Of a stretch of 64,000 nucleotides of DNA, positions 47,441-55,338 are shown piece after piece; the first letter of the stretch is position 1, and every line of letters begins with the position of its first letter. Where the stretch lies: NCBI GenBank assembly GCA_029245955.1, contig JAQWOH010000025.1, positions 154,645 to 218,644 on the forward strand, in the 5' to 3' direction. Below the pieces are notes generated by a model. That model searched no databases and was not told the origin of the DNA. It saw nothing but the letters and a program-made list of their open reading frames with translations. The stretch comes from Fuerstiella sp. (GTDB taxonomy: Bacteria; Planctomycetota; Planctomycetia; Planctomycetales; Planctomycetaceae). The position numbers were made by a program, and so were the translations under genes.

Positions 47441-48517
47441 TTACGGTACCTGCAGTTTCTCTCGAATATGGGTTGCTCGTGCTTCGTTGCGTTCCGGAGT
47501 CTTCAGCGGGCCGCCGCTGAGCTTCTGCAGATGCGATGGCTGAGTATGAAGAAACAGTTCATTAGCAACGGAAATGCTTACGTCGCTGATCATGCCCAGA
47601 TTAATTCCCAGTCGCACCAGCGACAGCAAGCGCATTGTTTCCGTGGAACTGATGGTGCGCGCGCTCGTCAGGATTCCCATTGCCCGCGAAATCTGATCAT
47701 CCAGGTTGGCGCGGTTGTCTCGACACAACAGATCACGAACCCGGCGTTCATAGCCCAGGATGTTGGGGACAACTTCCGTGAGATTGTCGAGCAGATGCTG
47801 TTCGCTGCAACCGAGCGTCACCTGATTCGAAATTTGGTAGAAGTCGCCCATCGCCTGACTGCCTTCACCGTACAGACCCCGAACGGCCAGATTGATTTTC
47901 TGAGCGGCCTGATGCACCTTCTGGATTTCGCCGGTTATTCTGAGGCCCGGCAGGTGCAGCATCACGCTGATTCGAATGCCTGTGCCAACGTTAGTCGGAC
48001 ACGCCGTCAGGTATCCCAGTGATTCGTCAAAGGCGAAGGACGCCCGATCCTCCAGCGCATCGTCCAGCTCGTTAATCTGTTCCCAGCACTGTTGCAGCGA
48101 AAATCCACTGCCCAGCAGCTGCATGCGGACGTGGTCCTCTTCGTTCAGCATAATGCTGACGCGCTCGCCATTTCCGATGATAACTCCTCGTGGCCCTTCG
48201 GATTGCGCCAGTTCACGACTGATCAGTTGGCGTTCAACCAGTAACTGGGTATCCATTTCATCCAGTGCGGCGACGTCTATGAATTGAAAGTCACGTCCCA
48301 CCTCCGTGGTGGAAATCGTTTTTCTCAGGGAATCGACCAGTTGCTGGCGTATTTCATCATCCGCGCAGGACATGAACGGATAGCCGACAAGATTCCTGGC
48401 CAGGCGGATTCGAGTGGACACAACGATGTCTGATTCGGGACCTTCGCCGGACAGCCAGCGTCCTCCGGTGCGTGCCAGTTCTTCAAGGCAAAGTGACTTA
48501 TCGTCGCCATTGGACAT
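47441..48517 (-). CDS. mcsB: protein-arginine kinase McsB
   Basis: A 358-residue phosphagen-kinase-fold enzyme that phosphorylates arginine residues in proteins, which in Bacillus marks them for ClpCP. Family motifs: VVSTRIRLARNLVGYPF near residue 35, IMLNEEDHVRMQ (the NEEDH loop) near 127, and FDESLGYLTACPTNVGTG near 165. The ATG at 48517 was chosen; the frame is open further up to 48589 without similarity. It lies 119 bases downstream of mcsA on the same strand, so they form the known pair. No clpC or ctsR gene is beside them. Confidence 0.95.
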   Translation of the reverse strand: MSNGDDKSLCLEELARTGGRWLSGEGPESDIVVSTRIRLARNLVGYPFMSCADDEIRQQLVDSLRKTISTTEVGRDFQFIDVAALDEMDTQLLVERQLISRELAQSEGPRGVIIGNGERVSIMLNEEDHVRMQLLGSGFSLQQCWEQINELDDALEDRASFAFDESLGYLTACPTNVGTGIRISVMLHLPGLRITGEIQKVHQAAQKINLAVRGLYGEGSQAMGDFYQISNQVTLGCSEQHLLDNLTEVVPNILGYERRVRDLLCRDNRANLDDQISRAMGILTSARTISSTETMRLLSLVRLGINLGMISDVSISVANELFLHTQPSHLQKLSGGPLKTPERNEARATHIREKLQVP

Positions 48518-48603
48518 CGATGTATTGATCTCTCGGGTAATTGTGAAGAACGAACGGAGACTCCTATTATAGGCGGCAGAATATCTCACAGAAAGCCAAG
48601 CTG

Positions 48604-48624
48604 GGGGGCGACTGCCACGCCCCC
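48604..48624 (-). terminator. short GC hairpin between mcsA and mcsB
   Basis: A seven-base perfect stem, gggggcg and its complement cgccccc, with a seven-base loop, lies just downstream of the mcsA stop. No U-tract follows. It may attenuate read-through into mcsB or be a processing hairpin. Confidence 0.4.
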
Positions 48625-48636
48625 GACATCGGTGCT

Positions 48637-49164
48637 TTATTCATCCGTGTTTCTCTGCCTGCAACTTCGCAGCAGTGTCGCTTCTATGTTTGCAATCGCA
48701 TCGCGTAGCTCAGCGGCTGCTTCGTAGTCTTCACGGCCGATGGCGTCGCGTTGTTCGGTCCTAAGATGGATCAGTCGAGCCTGGTCTTCACTCTGGCCAG
48801 GGGACCTGAGTGGTCTCTTCCCCTGGTGAACGGCTTCTTCATGAATGTTCTCCAACAGCGGCATCAGATCATGACGAAACTCAACATAGCAGTTGGGGCA
48901 GCCCAGACGTCCCTGTGCCCGAAATTCTGAAAACGAAATTCCACAATTGGAACAGCATGCCTGTGATTCCTCATCGTCATCAGAAACCAGTGCTTCCAGC
49001 TTGGCAGCGAGTTCGGCAGCGGGGTTGCTGACTTCGTCATCGCCTTCATTTTCCAGGTATTCGTGCGCACAGGTCTCACACAGATGCACGGCGACGGCAT
49101 GGCCATCGTGGATTTCGGTGATGTGCAATGTTGCTGGTTTTGAGCAACGGCGACACTTCTTCAT
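48637..49164 (-). CDS. mcsA: McsA, zinc-binding activator of McsB
   Basis: A 175-residue protein with four CxxC pairs: C4-C7 (KKCRRCSK), HLCETCAH near 29-32, CCSNCG near 70 and CPNC near 87, each pair ready to bind zinc. The C-terminal ~40 residues hold a UvrB/UvrC (UVR) motif, around residues 132-160 (RLIHLRTEQRDAIGREDYEA, AAELRDAI). In Bacillus, McsA activates McsB. Its position upstream of mcsB fits. The ATG starts the canonical zinc finger. No strong ribosome binding site is visible. Confidence 0.93.
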   Translation of the reverse strand: MKKCRRCSKPATLHITEIHDGHAVAVHLCETCAHEYLENEGDDEVSNPAAELAAKLEALVSDDDEESQACCSNCGISFSEFRAQGRLGCPNCYVEFRHDLMPLLENIHEEAVHQGKRPLRSPGQSEDQARLIHLRTEQRDAIGREDYEAAAELRDAIANIEATLLRSCRQRNTDE

Positions 49165-49703
49165 GAACGGCTCCGGAGAACTGCCTGCTCCAAAAGCAGG
49201 ACCTGGGCTTTAAACCTTGACGCGGTGACACCGTGTGCAGCAAGGCCACACACTCGACAGGGGACATAGTATCTTTATTGCCCTTCATCATTGTAAAGGA
49301 CGCCACATACGAGGATCTGGTTTTCCCGGGCGGAAAATCTTAAGCCGCTTCCCGCCTCTGAGGAATTCATTCAAATACAAGGAATGTCAGCAAAAACCGG
49401 CAAAACGCAGCAATCCTGTCGCAGCCAAATTGCGCGTTTTGCCGATACTTACACCTTGACGACTTGTGATAGGGAAATTTAGTTCCAGCGTTTTCGATGA
49501 TGAACGGTGCTGTGCTGACCGTTTTCCGCTTCAAAGATCACACGTTCCCGTACTCTGTAAACTGTCTGAACCAGCAAGTTTCGGGCAGAAGAGTTTGCAT
49601 GAATACTGGAATGCTGTATCCTTTCCGGCAACGGTTGCATCCGGGATGTGAATCTCATCTGCAGTCTTGGATTTCCTGAACAAACATAATTGTGGAGGTT
49701 TTT
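49165..49703. other. divergent intergenic region between mcsA and rpsU
   Basis: About 540 bases with promoters for mcsA (-) and rpsU (+). A TTGACG near 49456 followed 17 bases on by a poor -10 (ttagtt) is one weak candidate. Short frames (for example 49497-49679) show no family. No RNA gene was recognised. Confidence 0.4.
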
Positions 49704-49907
49704 GTGGTAAAGTTGCGTTTGCGTGACAACGAAAATGTGAGCGATGCGGTTAGACGGTTCCGCAAGCTGGTGGAACATGCTGGCGTCAAACGCGAGATGC
49801 GCAAGCGCGAATTCTACGAAAAACCAAGTGACGAACGACGCCGCGAGAGACGCCGTGCCCAGATGCGTGCTCGTACAGCCTCGAAGCAACAGGCAATTGG
49901 CGGTTGA
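49704..49907 (+). CDS. rpsU: 30S ribosomal protein S21
   Basis: A 67-residue basic ribosomal protein. Typical S21 text: [20 protein letters not shown], then [20 protein letters not shown]. It sits at the anti-Shine-Dalgarno side of the 30S subunit and assists mRNA recruitment. The start is GTG at 49704, because GGAGG lies 49694-49698 at five-base spacing. An in-frame GTG at 49692 would place that ribosome binding site inside the gene and add four residues. Confidence 0.95.
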   Translation: MVKLRLRDNENVSDAVRRFRKLVEHAGVKREMRKREFYEKPSDERRRERRRAQMRARTASKQQAIGG

Positions 49908-50007
49908 AGGCAGTCTGAATCTGATGCGAGTGCCTGCAGACAGCAAGCACTCGTTTTTTTATGCGCGTTGTTTCATACATCTCCTTCTTGCCAGGTGCCG
50001 GAAACTC

Positions 50008-50958
50008 ATGCCTCGAAGCGTTATTCCACTGTTCATCAGTCTTGCAATCATTGCATTTTCGACGTTCACAACGGGTGTAAACGCGGACGATCATGAACGT
50101 GTCATGCTCTGGCCGCGGGCGGTTCCCGGTGAAGATAAGCTTGATTCTGAGTTTCTCGCAGCAGTTGCCGCAGCGGAGCAGAAGAACGTTCCGGACCGCG
50201 TGTTCGGCGTCACGTCACCTTCCATGACGGTGTATCCGGCGCCCGCCGAACGAGCTAACGGAGCGGCGGTCCTGGTGTGTCCTGGAGGCGGCTACAATGT
50301 ACTGGCATGGGGACATGAAGGCCACGACGTGGCTCGGTGGCTTAACTCCATCGGAGTGCATGCATTCGTGCTGACCTATCGGGTGCCTCGCCGAAAACCG
50401 GACTTCACGCTGCCGCCATTACAGGATGCTCAGCGTGCAATGCGTTTGATTCGTGCACGGGGCGGTGAAATGCAAATCGACAACAAACGAATCGGCGTGC
50501 TTGGTTTTTCAGCGGGCGGGAATCTGACCGTAAACGTTGGCACCTGTTACGGTCAGCAGACCTATGAGCCCGTGGATGATGCGGACCAGTTGAGTTGTCG
50601 GCCTGACTTTATGGTATCTGTTTACGCGGCCTATCTGGGAACAAACGGCGATGACAGAGCTGAAACGCTGAATCCGGAGTTCAACATTCACAAAAGCACA
50701 CCGCCAGCGTTTCTGGTGGTGACGCAGGATGATAAGAATCGTGGATTGCATTCGGCGCTGCTGTTTGCGGAACTGACAAAAGCAGGTGTGCCGGCCGAGG
50801 TACATGTCTACACGAAAGGCGGACACGGATACGGACTTCGTCCCAGCCACAATGCCGTTTCTGAATGGCCTGCTCGCTGTGCTGACTGGATGTCATCCAT
50901 AGGCCTTCTGAAAGCTTCCGTATCGCAGCGAAAAGAAGGAACAGGGACTCAACGATGA
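50008..50958 (+). CDS. exported alpha/beta hydrolase (BD-FAE-like esterase)
   Basis: A 316-residue secreted hydrolase with a signal peptide (SVIPLFISLAIIAFSTF, cleavage near VNA). Fold motifs are CPGGGYNVLAWGHEG (oxyanion loop, residue ~80), GFSAGGN with the nucleophile serine (residue ~160), Asp in VVTQDDKNR (~residue 235) and GGHGYG with the catalytic histidine (~265). It resembles bacterial xylan/feruloyl esterase-like proteins of planctomycetes, so deacylation of plant or algal polysaccharide is plausible. The ATG at 50008 gives a clean signal; the frame is open upstream through rpsU. It overlaps the next gene by four bases. Confidence 0.88.
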   Translation: MPRSVIPLFISLAIIAFSTFTTGVNADDHERVMLWPRAVPGEDKLDSEFLAAVAAAEQKNVPDRVFGVTSPSMTVYPAPAERANGAAVLVCPGGGYNVLAWGHEGHDVARWLNSIGVHAFVLTYRVPRRKPDFTLPPLQDAQRAMRLIRARGGEMQIDNKRIGVLGFSAGGNLTVNVGTCYGQQTYEPVDDADQLSCRPDFMVSVYAAYLGTNGDDRAETLNPEFNIHKSTPPAFLVVTQDDKNRGLHSALLFAELTKAGVPAEVHVYTKGGHGYGLRPSHNAVSEWPARCADWMSSIGLLKASVSQRKEGTGTQR

Positions 50959-51254
50959 CGCTGGACGAACTGCAGGAAATGATCGCCCGGATGTACTCGC
51001 GTAAAGATGAGGCGCGCGGTGTTGAGGGAACTTTCATGTGGCTGATGGAAGAGATCGGTGAGTTGGCCGCCGCACTGCGTGAGTCACCGAAAGAGGATAT
51101 CGCTAAGGAGTTCGCCGATGTACTCGCGTGGCTGGCGACAATCGCGAATGTCGCCGAAATCAATCTCACCGAAGCGATGAAAATCAAATACGGCGACGGC
51201 TGTCCCGGGTGCGGAAAAATGGTCTGCGAGTGCGCGGACAGTGAAAAACCGTAG
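50955..51254 (+). CDS. MazG-like nucleotide pyrophosphohydrolase
   Basis: A 99-residue MazG/NTP-PPase-fold protein. The metal-binding pattern ExxE-(12-28)-ExxD is present: WLMEEIGELAAALRE (residues ~29-43) and KEFADVLAWLATIAN (residues ~51-65). The tail has a short zinc-like cysteine cluster (CPGCGKMVCEC), an addition seen in some short MazG relatives. It overlaps the hydrolase stop by four bases (ATGA), so translation is coupled. It would hydrolyse nucleoside triphosphates to monophosphates; substrate not known. Confidence 0.88.
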   Translation: MTLDELQEMIARMYSRKDEARGVEGTFMWLMEEIGELAAALRESPKEDIAKEFADVLAWLATIANVAEINLTEAMKIKYGDGCPGCGKMVCECADSEKP

Positions 51255-51527
51255 TTGCTGTGACCGTTTACGACAGGACGTGATTTTCCGAAATCACCAG
51301 CCCAGTCACGTATGATCGCCACGGCCCATCGACCGGAGATGCGCGGGATGCTCCGGTTATCCGGTGCATTGTGCCGAACTGTTTACAGACACAGCGGCTG
51401 GCATCCCTGTGAGATTAAGTTGGGTAAGCCACGAGGTCGAAGAAGACTATGCGTGGAAAATCTTTCGGGCAACCTATAGCTGTTGTCTGACTCAACTCAA
51501 TCACTGAAATCACGAGGATTCAAGACG

Positions 51528-52877
51528 ATGAAAAGGATCATGCTGGGAGCCGTGGCAGCGGCAATGATGCTGCTTGACAGCGGCATCGCAACAGCGGGTC
51601 TGTGCGGACTCGGAGGGTTTTCGAGTTGTCCGACAGATACGTGTCATGAATGTGTTGACTTTGCTGCGGCAAAGTGTGGATGTGACGTGCAGTATCGCAC
51701 CGTCAGAAAGGTGATCTGGGACCAGCAGCAGTATACCTGCATGAAGACGGTCTACGACCGGTGCACTGAGACTGTACCTGTGTCGTATACCCGCAATGTG
51801 TATCAGACCTGTTATCGGGACCAGTGTTACACGGTATGTAAACCCGTGTACGAGACCTGTTACCGTTGCGTACAGCAAAAGGTTTGTCGACCGGTCGTGG
51901 AGACATGCTGGCGAACGGTTACATGCAATATTCGCAAACCGTGTTACAAGACCTGTTACCGAGATGTTTGTTACAACGTCTGCAAGCCCTGTTTCAAGAC
52001 GTGTTACCGCACGGTTTGCTACAACGTATGCCGTCCGTGCTACAAAACGTGTTACCGGGACGTGTGCTGCACTCAGTACCGCACCGAAACGCAGACATGT
52101 TACCGGGACGTGTGCTACACCGTGTGCAAGCCTGTCACGACCACAAAGACCGTTGATGTCTGCAGTGGCCGCTGGGAGACGTACACGAAGACGGTCCCCG
52201 GACCAGTTGTTCGGAAGTGTGTGCCGGATGCCTGCAATTCCAGGTGTGGAGACAGTGCTTGTGTGCAGTGTCCGCCACGGACAATTTGCTGTCGGCGTTG
52301 GGTTCCGTGTACGGTGAAGAAGCAGGTCTGCTGTACAACGATGGTGCCGCAGGTTTGTCATCGCAAGGTGCCGTACACAACGTGTTGTCGCATTCCGTAT
52401 ACCGTTCACAAGAAGGTGCCGTACACAACGTGCAGTTTTACTCGTGAATGTCGTACGCGGCAGGTGCCCTACACGACCTGTCACATGACGCACCAGACGT
52501 GCACCAAGCGGATACCATACGTTACCTGTTCGTGGACAAATCACTGTGTGACGAAGCGAATTCCCCACACGACCTGTCGCATGGTCAGTCACTGTGTGAC
52601 GAAGCGGATTCCGTACACAACCTGCCGCATGGTTCGGCAGACCTGTACCAAGCGGATTCCATACACAACATGTCGACAGGTATGCGAAACCAAAATGGTG
52701 ACTCGCACCAAGTGCATACCCAAGCAGGTTCCTGTCTGCAGGACTCGCTGTGTGCCTCGAGTTGTCTGCGTTCGTGTCCCTGTCTGTTGCAGTGCACCGA
52801 ACGGTTGTGATCCTGAGTCCTGCACTCCTGACTGCTCAGTTCAGGATGCGTGTGGTGAGCCAGCTGGGACAGAATGA
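51528..52877 (+). CDS. cysteine-rich YTV-type cell-wall protein
   Basis: A 449-residue secreted protein with a signal peptide (LGAVAAAMMLLDSGIATAG). By hand count it has about 67 cysteines, near 15 %. Two repeat families run through it: CYRxVCYxVCKPCYKTCYR in residues ~100-210, and KRIPYTTCRM / KVPYTTC in ~290-400. Tyr-Thr-Val/Tyr-Thr-Thr runs next to cysteines match the YTV proteins found in the proteinaceous cell walls of planctomycetes. Disulphides would crosslink the wall. The ATG has GAGG about ten bases upstream. A strong terminator hairpin follows. Confidence 0.85.
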   Translation: MKRIMLGAVAAAMMLLDSGIATAGLCGLGGFSSCPTDTCHECVDFAAAKCGCDVQYRTVRKVIWDQQQYTCMKTVYDRCTETVPVSYTRNVYQTCYRDQCYTVCKPVYETCYRCVQQKVCRPVVETCWRTVTCNIRKPCYKTCYRDVCYNVCKPCFKTCYRTVCYNVCRPCYKTCYRDVCCTQYRTETQTCYRDVCYTVCKPVTTTKTVDVCSGRWETYTKTVPGPVVRKCVPDACNSRCGDSACVQCPPRTICCRRWVPCTVKKQVCCTTMVPQVCHRKVPYTTCCRIPYTVHKKVPYTTCSFTRECRTRQVPYTTCHMTHQTCTKRIPYVTCSWTNHCVTKRIPHTTCRMVSHCVTKRIPYTTCRMVRQTCTKRIPYTTCRQVCETKMVTRTKCIPKQVPVCRTRCVPRVVCVRVPVCCSAPNGCDPESCTPDCSVQDACGEPAGTE

Positions 52878-52940
52878 ATCGCTCGGGGATTGAAGTCGAT
52901 GTCGCTGGCGGCGATGTCTGACTGAGTCGGTTTTCAACGC

Positions 52941-52976
52941 AAAGGGGAGTTCCCAAACTGTGGACTCCCCTTTTTT
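52941..52976 (+). terminator. intrinsic terminator after the YTV-type protein
   Basis: A stem of aaaggggagt and its complement actcccctttt with a 13-base loop is followed by a run of six T. It lies about 65 bases after the stop, an orthodox Rho-independent terminator and the strongest in the window by its U-tract. Confidence 0.85.
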
Positions 52977-53056
52977 CTGCGCGCATAGAACACAATCGAC
53001 CGTGCCGCTATGATCCGTCTTAAACTAAACTGGACATTGTTTGAGGATTTCCACCG

Positions 53057-54097
53057 TTGGCCGAGAAACGCGATTTTGATGAATTCCTGCTGAAGTTTCG
53101 CAAACACCACGAGGTCATGGTCGAGGAACTTCACAAGGTTGTGATCGGGCAGGATGCTGTCATTGATCAGATCCTTGCGGCGATCTTTACCGGGGGACAC
53201 TGTTTACTGGTTGGCGTACCGGGGCTGGCCAAAACACTGGTGGTCAGCACAATCGCCCGGTTGCTGGACGTCGAATTTCGAAGGATTCAGTTTACGCCCG
53301 ATCTAATGCCGTCCGACATTACAGGAACCAATGTTCTGGAAGAAACGGATCAGGGGCGTCGGGAGTTTCGGTTTGTCGAGGGGCCTGTGTTTACGAACGT
53401 TCTGCTGGCGGACGAGATTAACCGCACGCCGCCCAAGACTCAGGCGGCCCTGTTGCAGGCGATGCAGGAGCGCGAAGTCACTGTGGGGCAGAAGACATAT
53501 GACCTCCCGGAACCATTCTTTGTGATCGCCACGCAGAATCCGATTGAGCAGGAGGGGACTTATCCGCTGCCGGAAGCGCAGCAGGACCGATTCATGTTTA
53601 ACGTAAAGGTGGACTATCCGTCGCTGGATGAAGAAGAGCAGATTCTGGAGGCGACAACGACGGGTGAGAAGGCTGAGGTTCGCAAAGTGCTCTCTGCAAA
53701 AGCGATCCTGTACCTGCAGAAGCAGATTCGTCAGATTGTTGCTTCGCCGTTTATCATCAGTTACGTCACGCGGCTGGTCCGAGCCACCCGCCCCGGAGAT
53801 GACGCATCACCGGAATTTATAAGACAGATGGTCGACTGGGGGGCCGGTCCCCGAGCGGGCCAGAACCTGATTGCCGGGGCCAAGGCGATGGCGGCTATGG
53901 ACGGTCGGCCGAATGTCACAACTAATGACGTGCGCAAAGTTGCCATTCCCGTACTGCGTCACCGAGTGTCGACGAATTTTCAGGCTCAGGCGGAAGGGAT
54001 GGCCTCCGAAGACATCATCGAAAAACTCATTGCTGAAGTGCCCGAGCCCAATGTTCCCAAATACGAAGACCAGGATCAGGGTTCCTCAGGATTATGA
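53057..54097 (+). CDS. MoxR-family AAA+ ATPase
   Basis: A 346-residue MoxR ATPase that remodels or chaperones other proteins, often metal-cofactor enzymes or VWA proteins. Walker A GVPGLAKT (residue ~54), Walker B LLADEINR (~116), and the sensor region VIATQNPIEQEGTYPLPEAQ (~155) are all seen. The TTG start has GAGGA at nine-base spacing. A VWA-domain or DUF58 partner normally follows MoxR genes, but here the next gene is a ClpP-like protein, so the partner is elsewhere or different. C-terminal lid domain ends normally. Confidence 0.95.
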   Translation: MAEKRDFDEFLLKFRKHHEVMVEELHKVVIGQDAVIDQILAAIFTGGHCLLVGVPGLAKTLVVSTIARLLDVEFRRIQFTPDLMPSDITGTNVLEETDQGRREFRFVEGPVFTNVLLADEINRTPPKTQAALLQAMQEREVTVGQKTYDLPEPFFVIATQNPIEQEGTYPLPEAQQDRFMFNVKVDYPSLDEEEQILEATTTGEKAEVRKVLSAKAILYLQKQIRQIVASPFIISYVTRLVRATRPGDDASPEFIRQMVDWGAGPRAGQNLIAGAKAMAAMDGRPNVTTNDVRKVAIPVLRHRVSTNFQAQAEGMASEDIIEKLIAEVPEPNVPKYEDQDQGSSGL

Positions 54098-54185
54098 CAG
54101 GGCGTCTGCCGCTCAGTCGTGACTGCGAATCAGGCCTGGCCCGGCTCTTCGCACTTTTCCTTGCACCACTCCTGCTTGTCGGACC

Positions 54186-54791
54186 ATGGATAAAGAATCT
54201 TCTGTGCGAAAAATAGGACCTTACCCCGCACCGGCATACGGAAACCCTCGCGACGAAAAGCGTGGTCCCTGGGAACTTGTAATCTCGGGAGACCTGTCCG
54301 ACCGTCAGTCGGATCTGCTGAGCCGTCTTGTTGAGTTACCTCTGCGCAGCAAAGGCGTGATTTACTTCGATTCTGCCGGAGGCAGTGTGTATGCCGGACT
54401 CGCGCTGGCGACGCTGATCCGGACACGTGAACTGGATGCCACAGGAGTTGTTGTCGGAGAATGTTCGTCCGCTGCGCTGATGCCGTTTGCGGCGTGTCGG
54501 AAGCGGTTCGTCACATCGGTCAGTACCCTGCTGTTTCATCCGATGCGCTGGCAGTCTGAAGAAGACGTTCGTCTGGAAGAAGCCACAGAGTGGGCGCGGC
54601 ACTTCAAGGAACTCGAGACTGATCTGGATGAGTTGCTGGTGAAGTTGTTTCCCGTCGACGCTGCGGTGCTGCAGAAATGGACGCGCCCCGGCCGATTTGT
54701 AACCGGGCGAGAGATGGCGGCTGCAGAACTCGCTGTCTTATTTGATCCGTTTACCGGTGACAAGCCGTGGCAGACGATCAGTACCGTATGA
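54186..54791 (+). CDS. divergent ClpP-like serine protease homologue
   Basis: A 201-residue protein with the ClpP/crotonase fold. ClpP-like landmarks: [20 protein letters not shown] (like SPGG region), [14 protein letters not shown] (nucleophile loop with Ser in the usual GxxxSM position, here GECSS), LLFHPMRW for the histidine (MIHQP in ClpP), and [11 protein letters not shown] where ClpP has RDxFMSAEEA. That last site shows Gly in place of the catalytic Asp. The protein may be a regulatory or inactive relative, or use another acid. It follows the MoxR gene by 88 bases. Confidence 0.75.
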   Translation: MDKESSVRKIGPYPAPAYGNPRDEKRGPWELVISGDLSDRQSDLLSRLVELPLRSKGVIYFDSAGGSVYAGLALATLIRTRELDATGVVVGECSSAALMPFAACRKRFVTSVSTLLFHPMRWQSEEDVRLEEATEWARHFKELETDLDELLVKLFPVDAAVLQKWTRPGRFVTGREMAAAELAVLFDPFTGDKPWQTISTV

Positions 54792-55338
54792 GTGCCAGCC
54801 GACAGGTTGGTATCCGGGCATTTGCCGCGTTCTTCGAAACTGCCCCGCTCAGGGTGCCAGTCCGGGCCGATACCATTGCTGCCCAAATCTCTGTTCATCG
54901 CATCTGCCATGCCTTTGAATTCCGTGACGGCGTCTGCGTGGGCTGACGTGACGTTCGTCGTCTCTCCGATATCAGTCTTCAGGTTGAAGAGTTCATTTCT
55001 TGCCAAGCGAATTTTTCACGGGCCTGACGCTTATGAAAAGTCGATCGCTGAGTTTCCGGCCAGCCAGGACATGGACTGCATTTTCCGTGACAGCCGGATC
55101 CGGAATGATCGAGGGCAGGATGTATCGTCGACACTGAATCCGATTTTAGGTTCGTATTCGTGTCTGTTGCTGCTTCCGCCGCAGAATCCCTGCGTGACTC
55201 CGGCTGAAAAGAAATTTTACGCCGTGAAAGACTGTTGAGTCATTCTGTTCGTCGATAGACTTCTGCATCTGTACACTGGTCGTCGTTGCGAGCGGTCGCC
55301 ATGTTAATTACGCAGAAGGCCCTTCGGAAAAACTCTTG
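54792..55338. other. intergenic region containing a sulfatase remnant
   Basis: About 550 bases between the ClpP-like gene and bioB. The minus strand carries the C-terminal sulfatase fragment described separately. The remaining part (about 55016-55338) has no recognisable gene. Confidence 0.5.
54841..55015 (-). pseudogene. C-terminal fragment of a sulfatase gene
   Basis: A minus-strand stretch of ~58 codons reads KIRLARNELFNLKTDIGETT, then NVTSAHADAVTEFKGMADAM and NRDLGSNGIGPDWHP. This is the standard end of a formylglycine sulfatase (LFDLxxDxGETxNV, then ...). It is closed upstream by a stop near 55018 and lacks ~400 residues, including the CxPSR active site. The frame remains open past the usual end. 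It is a relic of a deleted gene, typical of the sulfatase-rich planctomycete genomes. Confidence 0.65.

Noticed and set aside
47126..48022. A 298-codon plus-strand open frame
   Set aside because: It is mostly antisense to mcsB, and its text has no protein-family character.
51510..52592. A 360-codon open frame on the minus strand
   Set aside because: It is antisense to the repeat-rich YTV-type gene; its repeats are the complement of the real coding repeats.
51528..52877. Regular repeats that could suggest a CRISPR array
   Set aside because: The repeats are in-frame coding repeats of varying unit length, with no constant spacers; the protein has a signal peptide and terminator.
54130..54230. 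A minus-strand frame end ([16 protein letters not shown]) between MoxR and the ClpP-like gene
   Set aside because: It reads a little like protein, but is only ~25 codons outside the antisense of the ClpP-like gene, with no start. Not enough to call a remnant.
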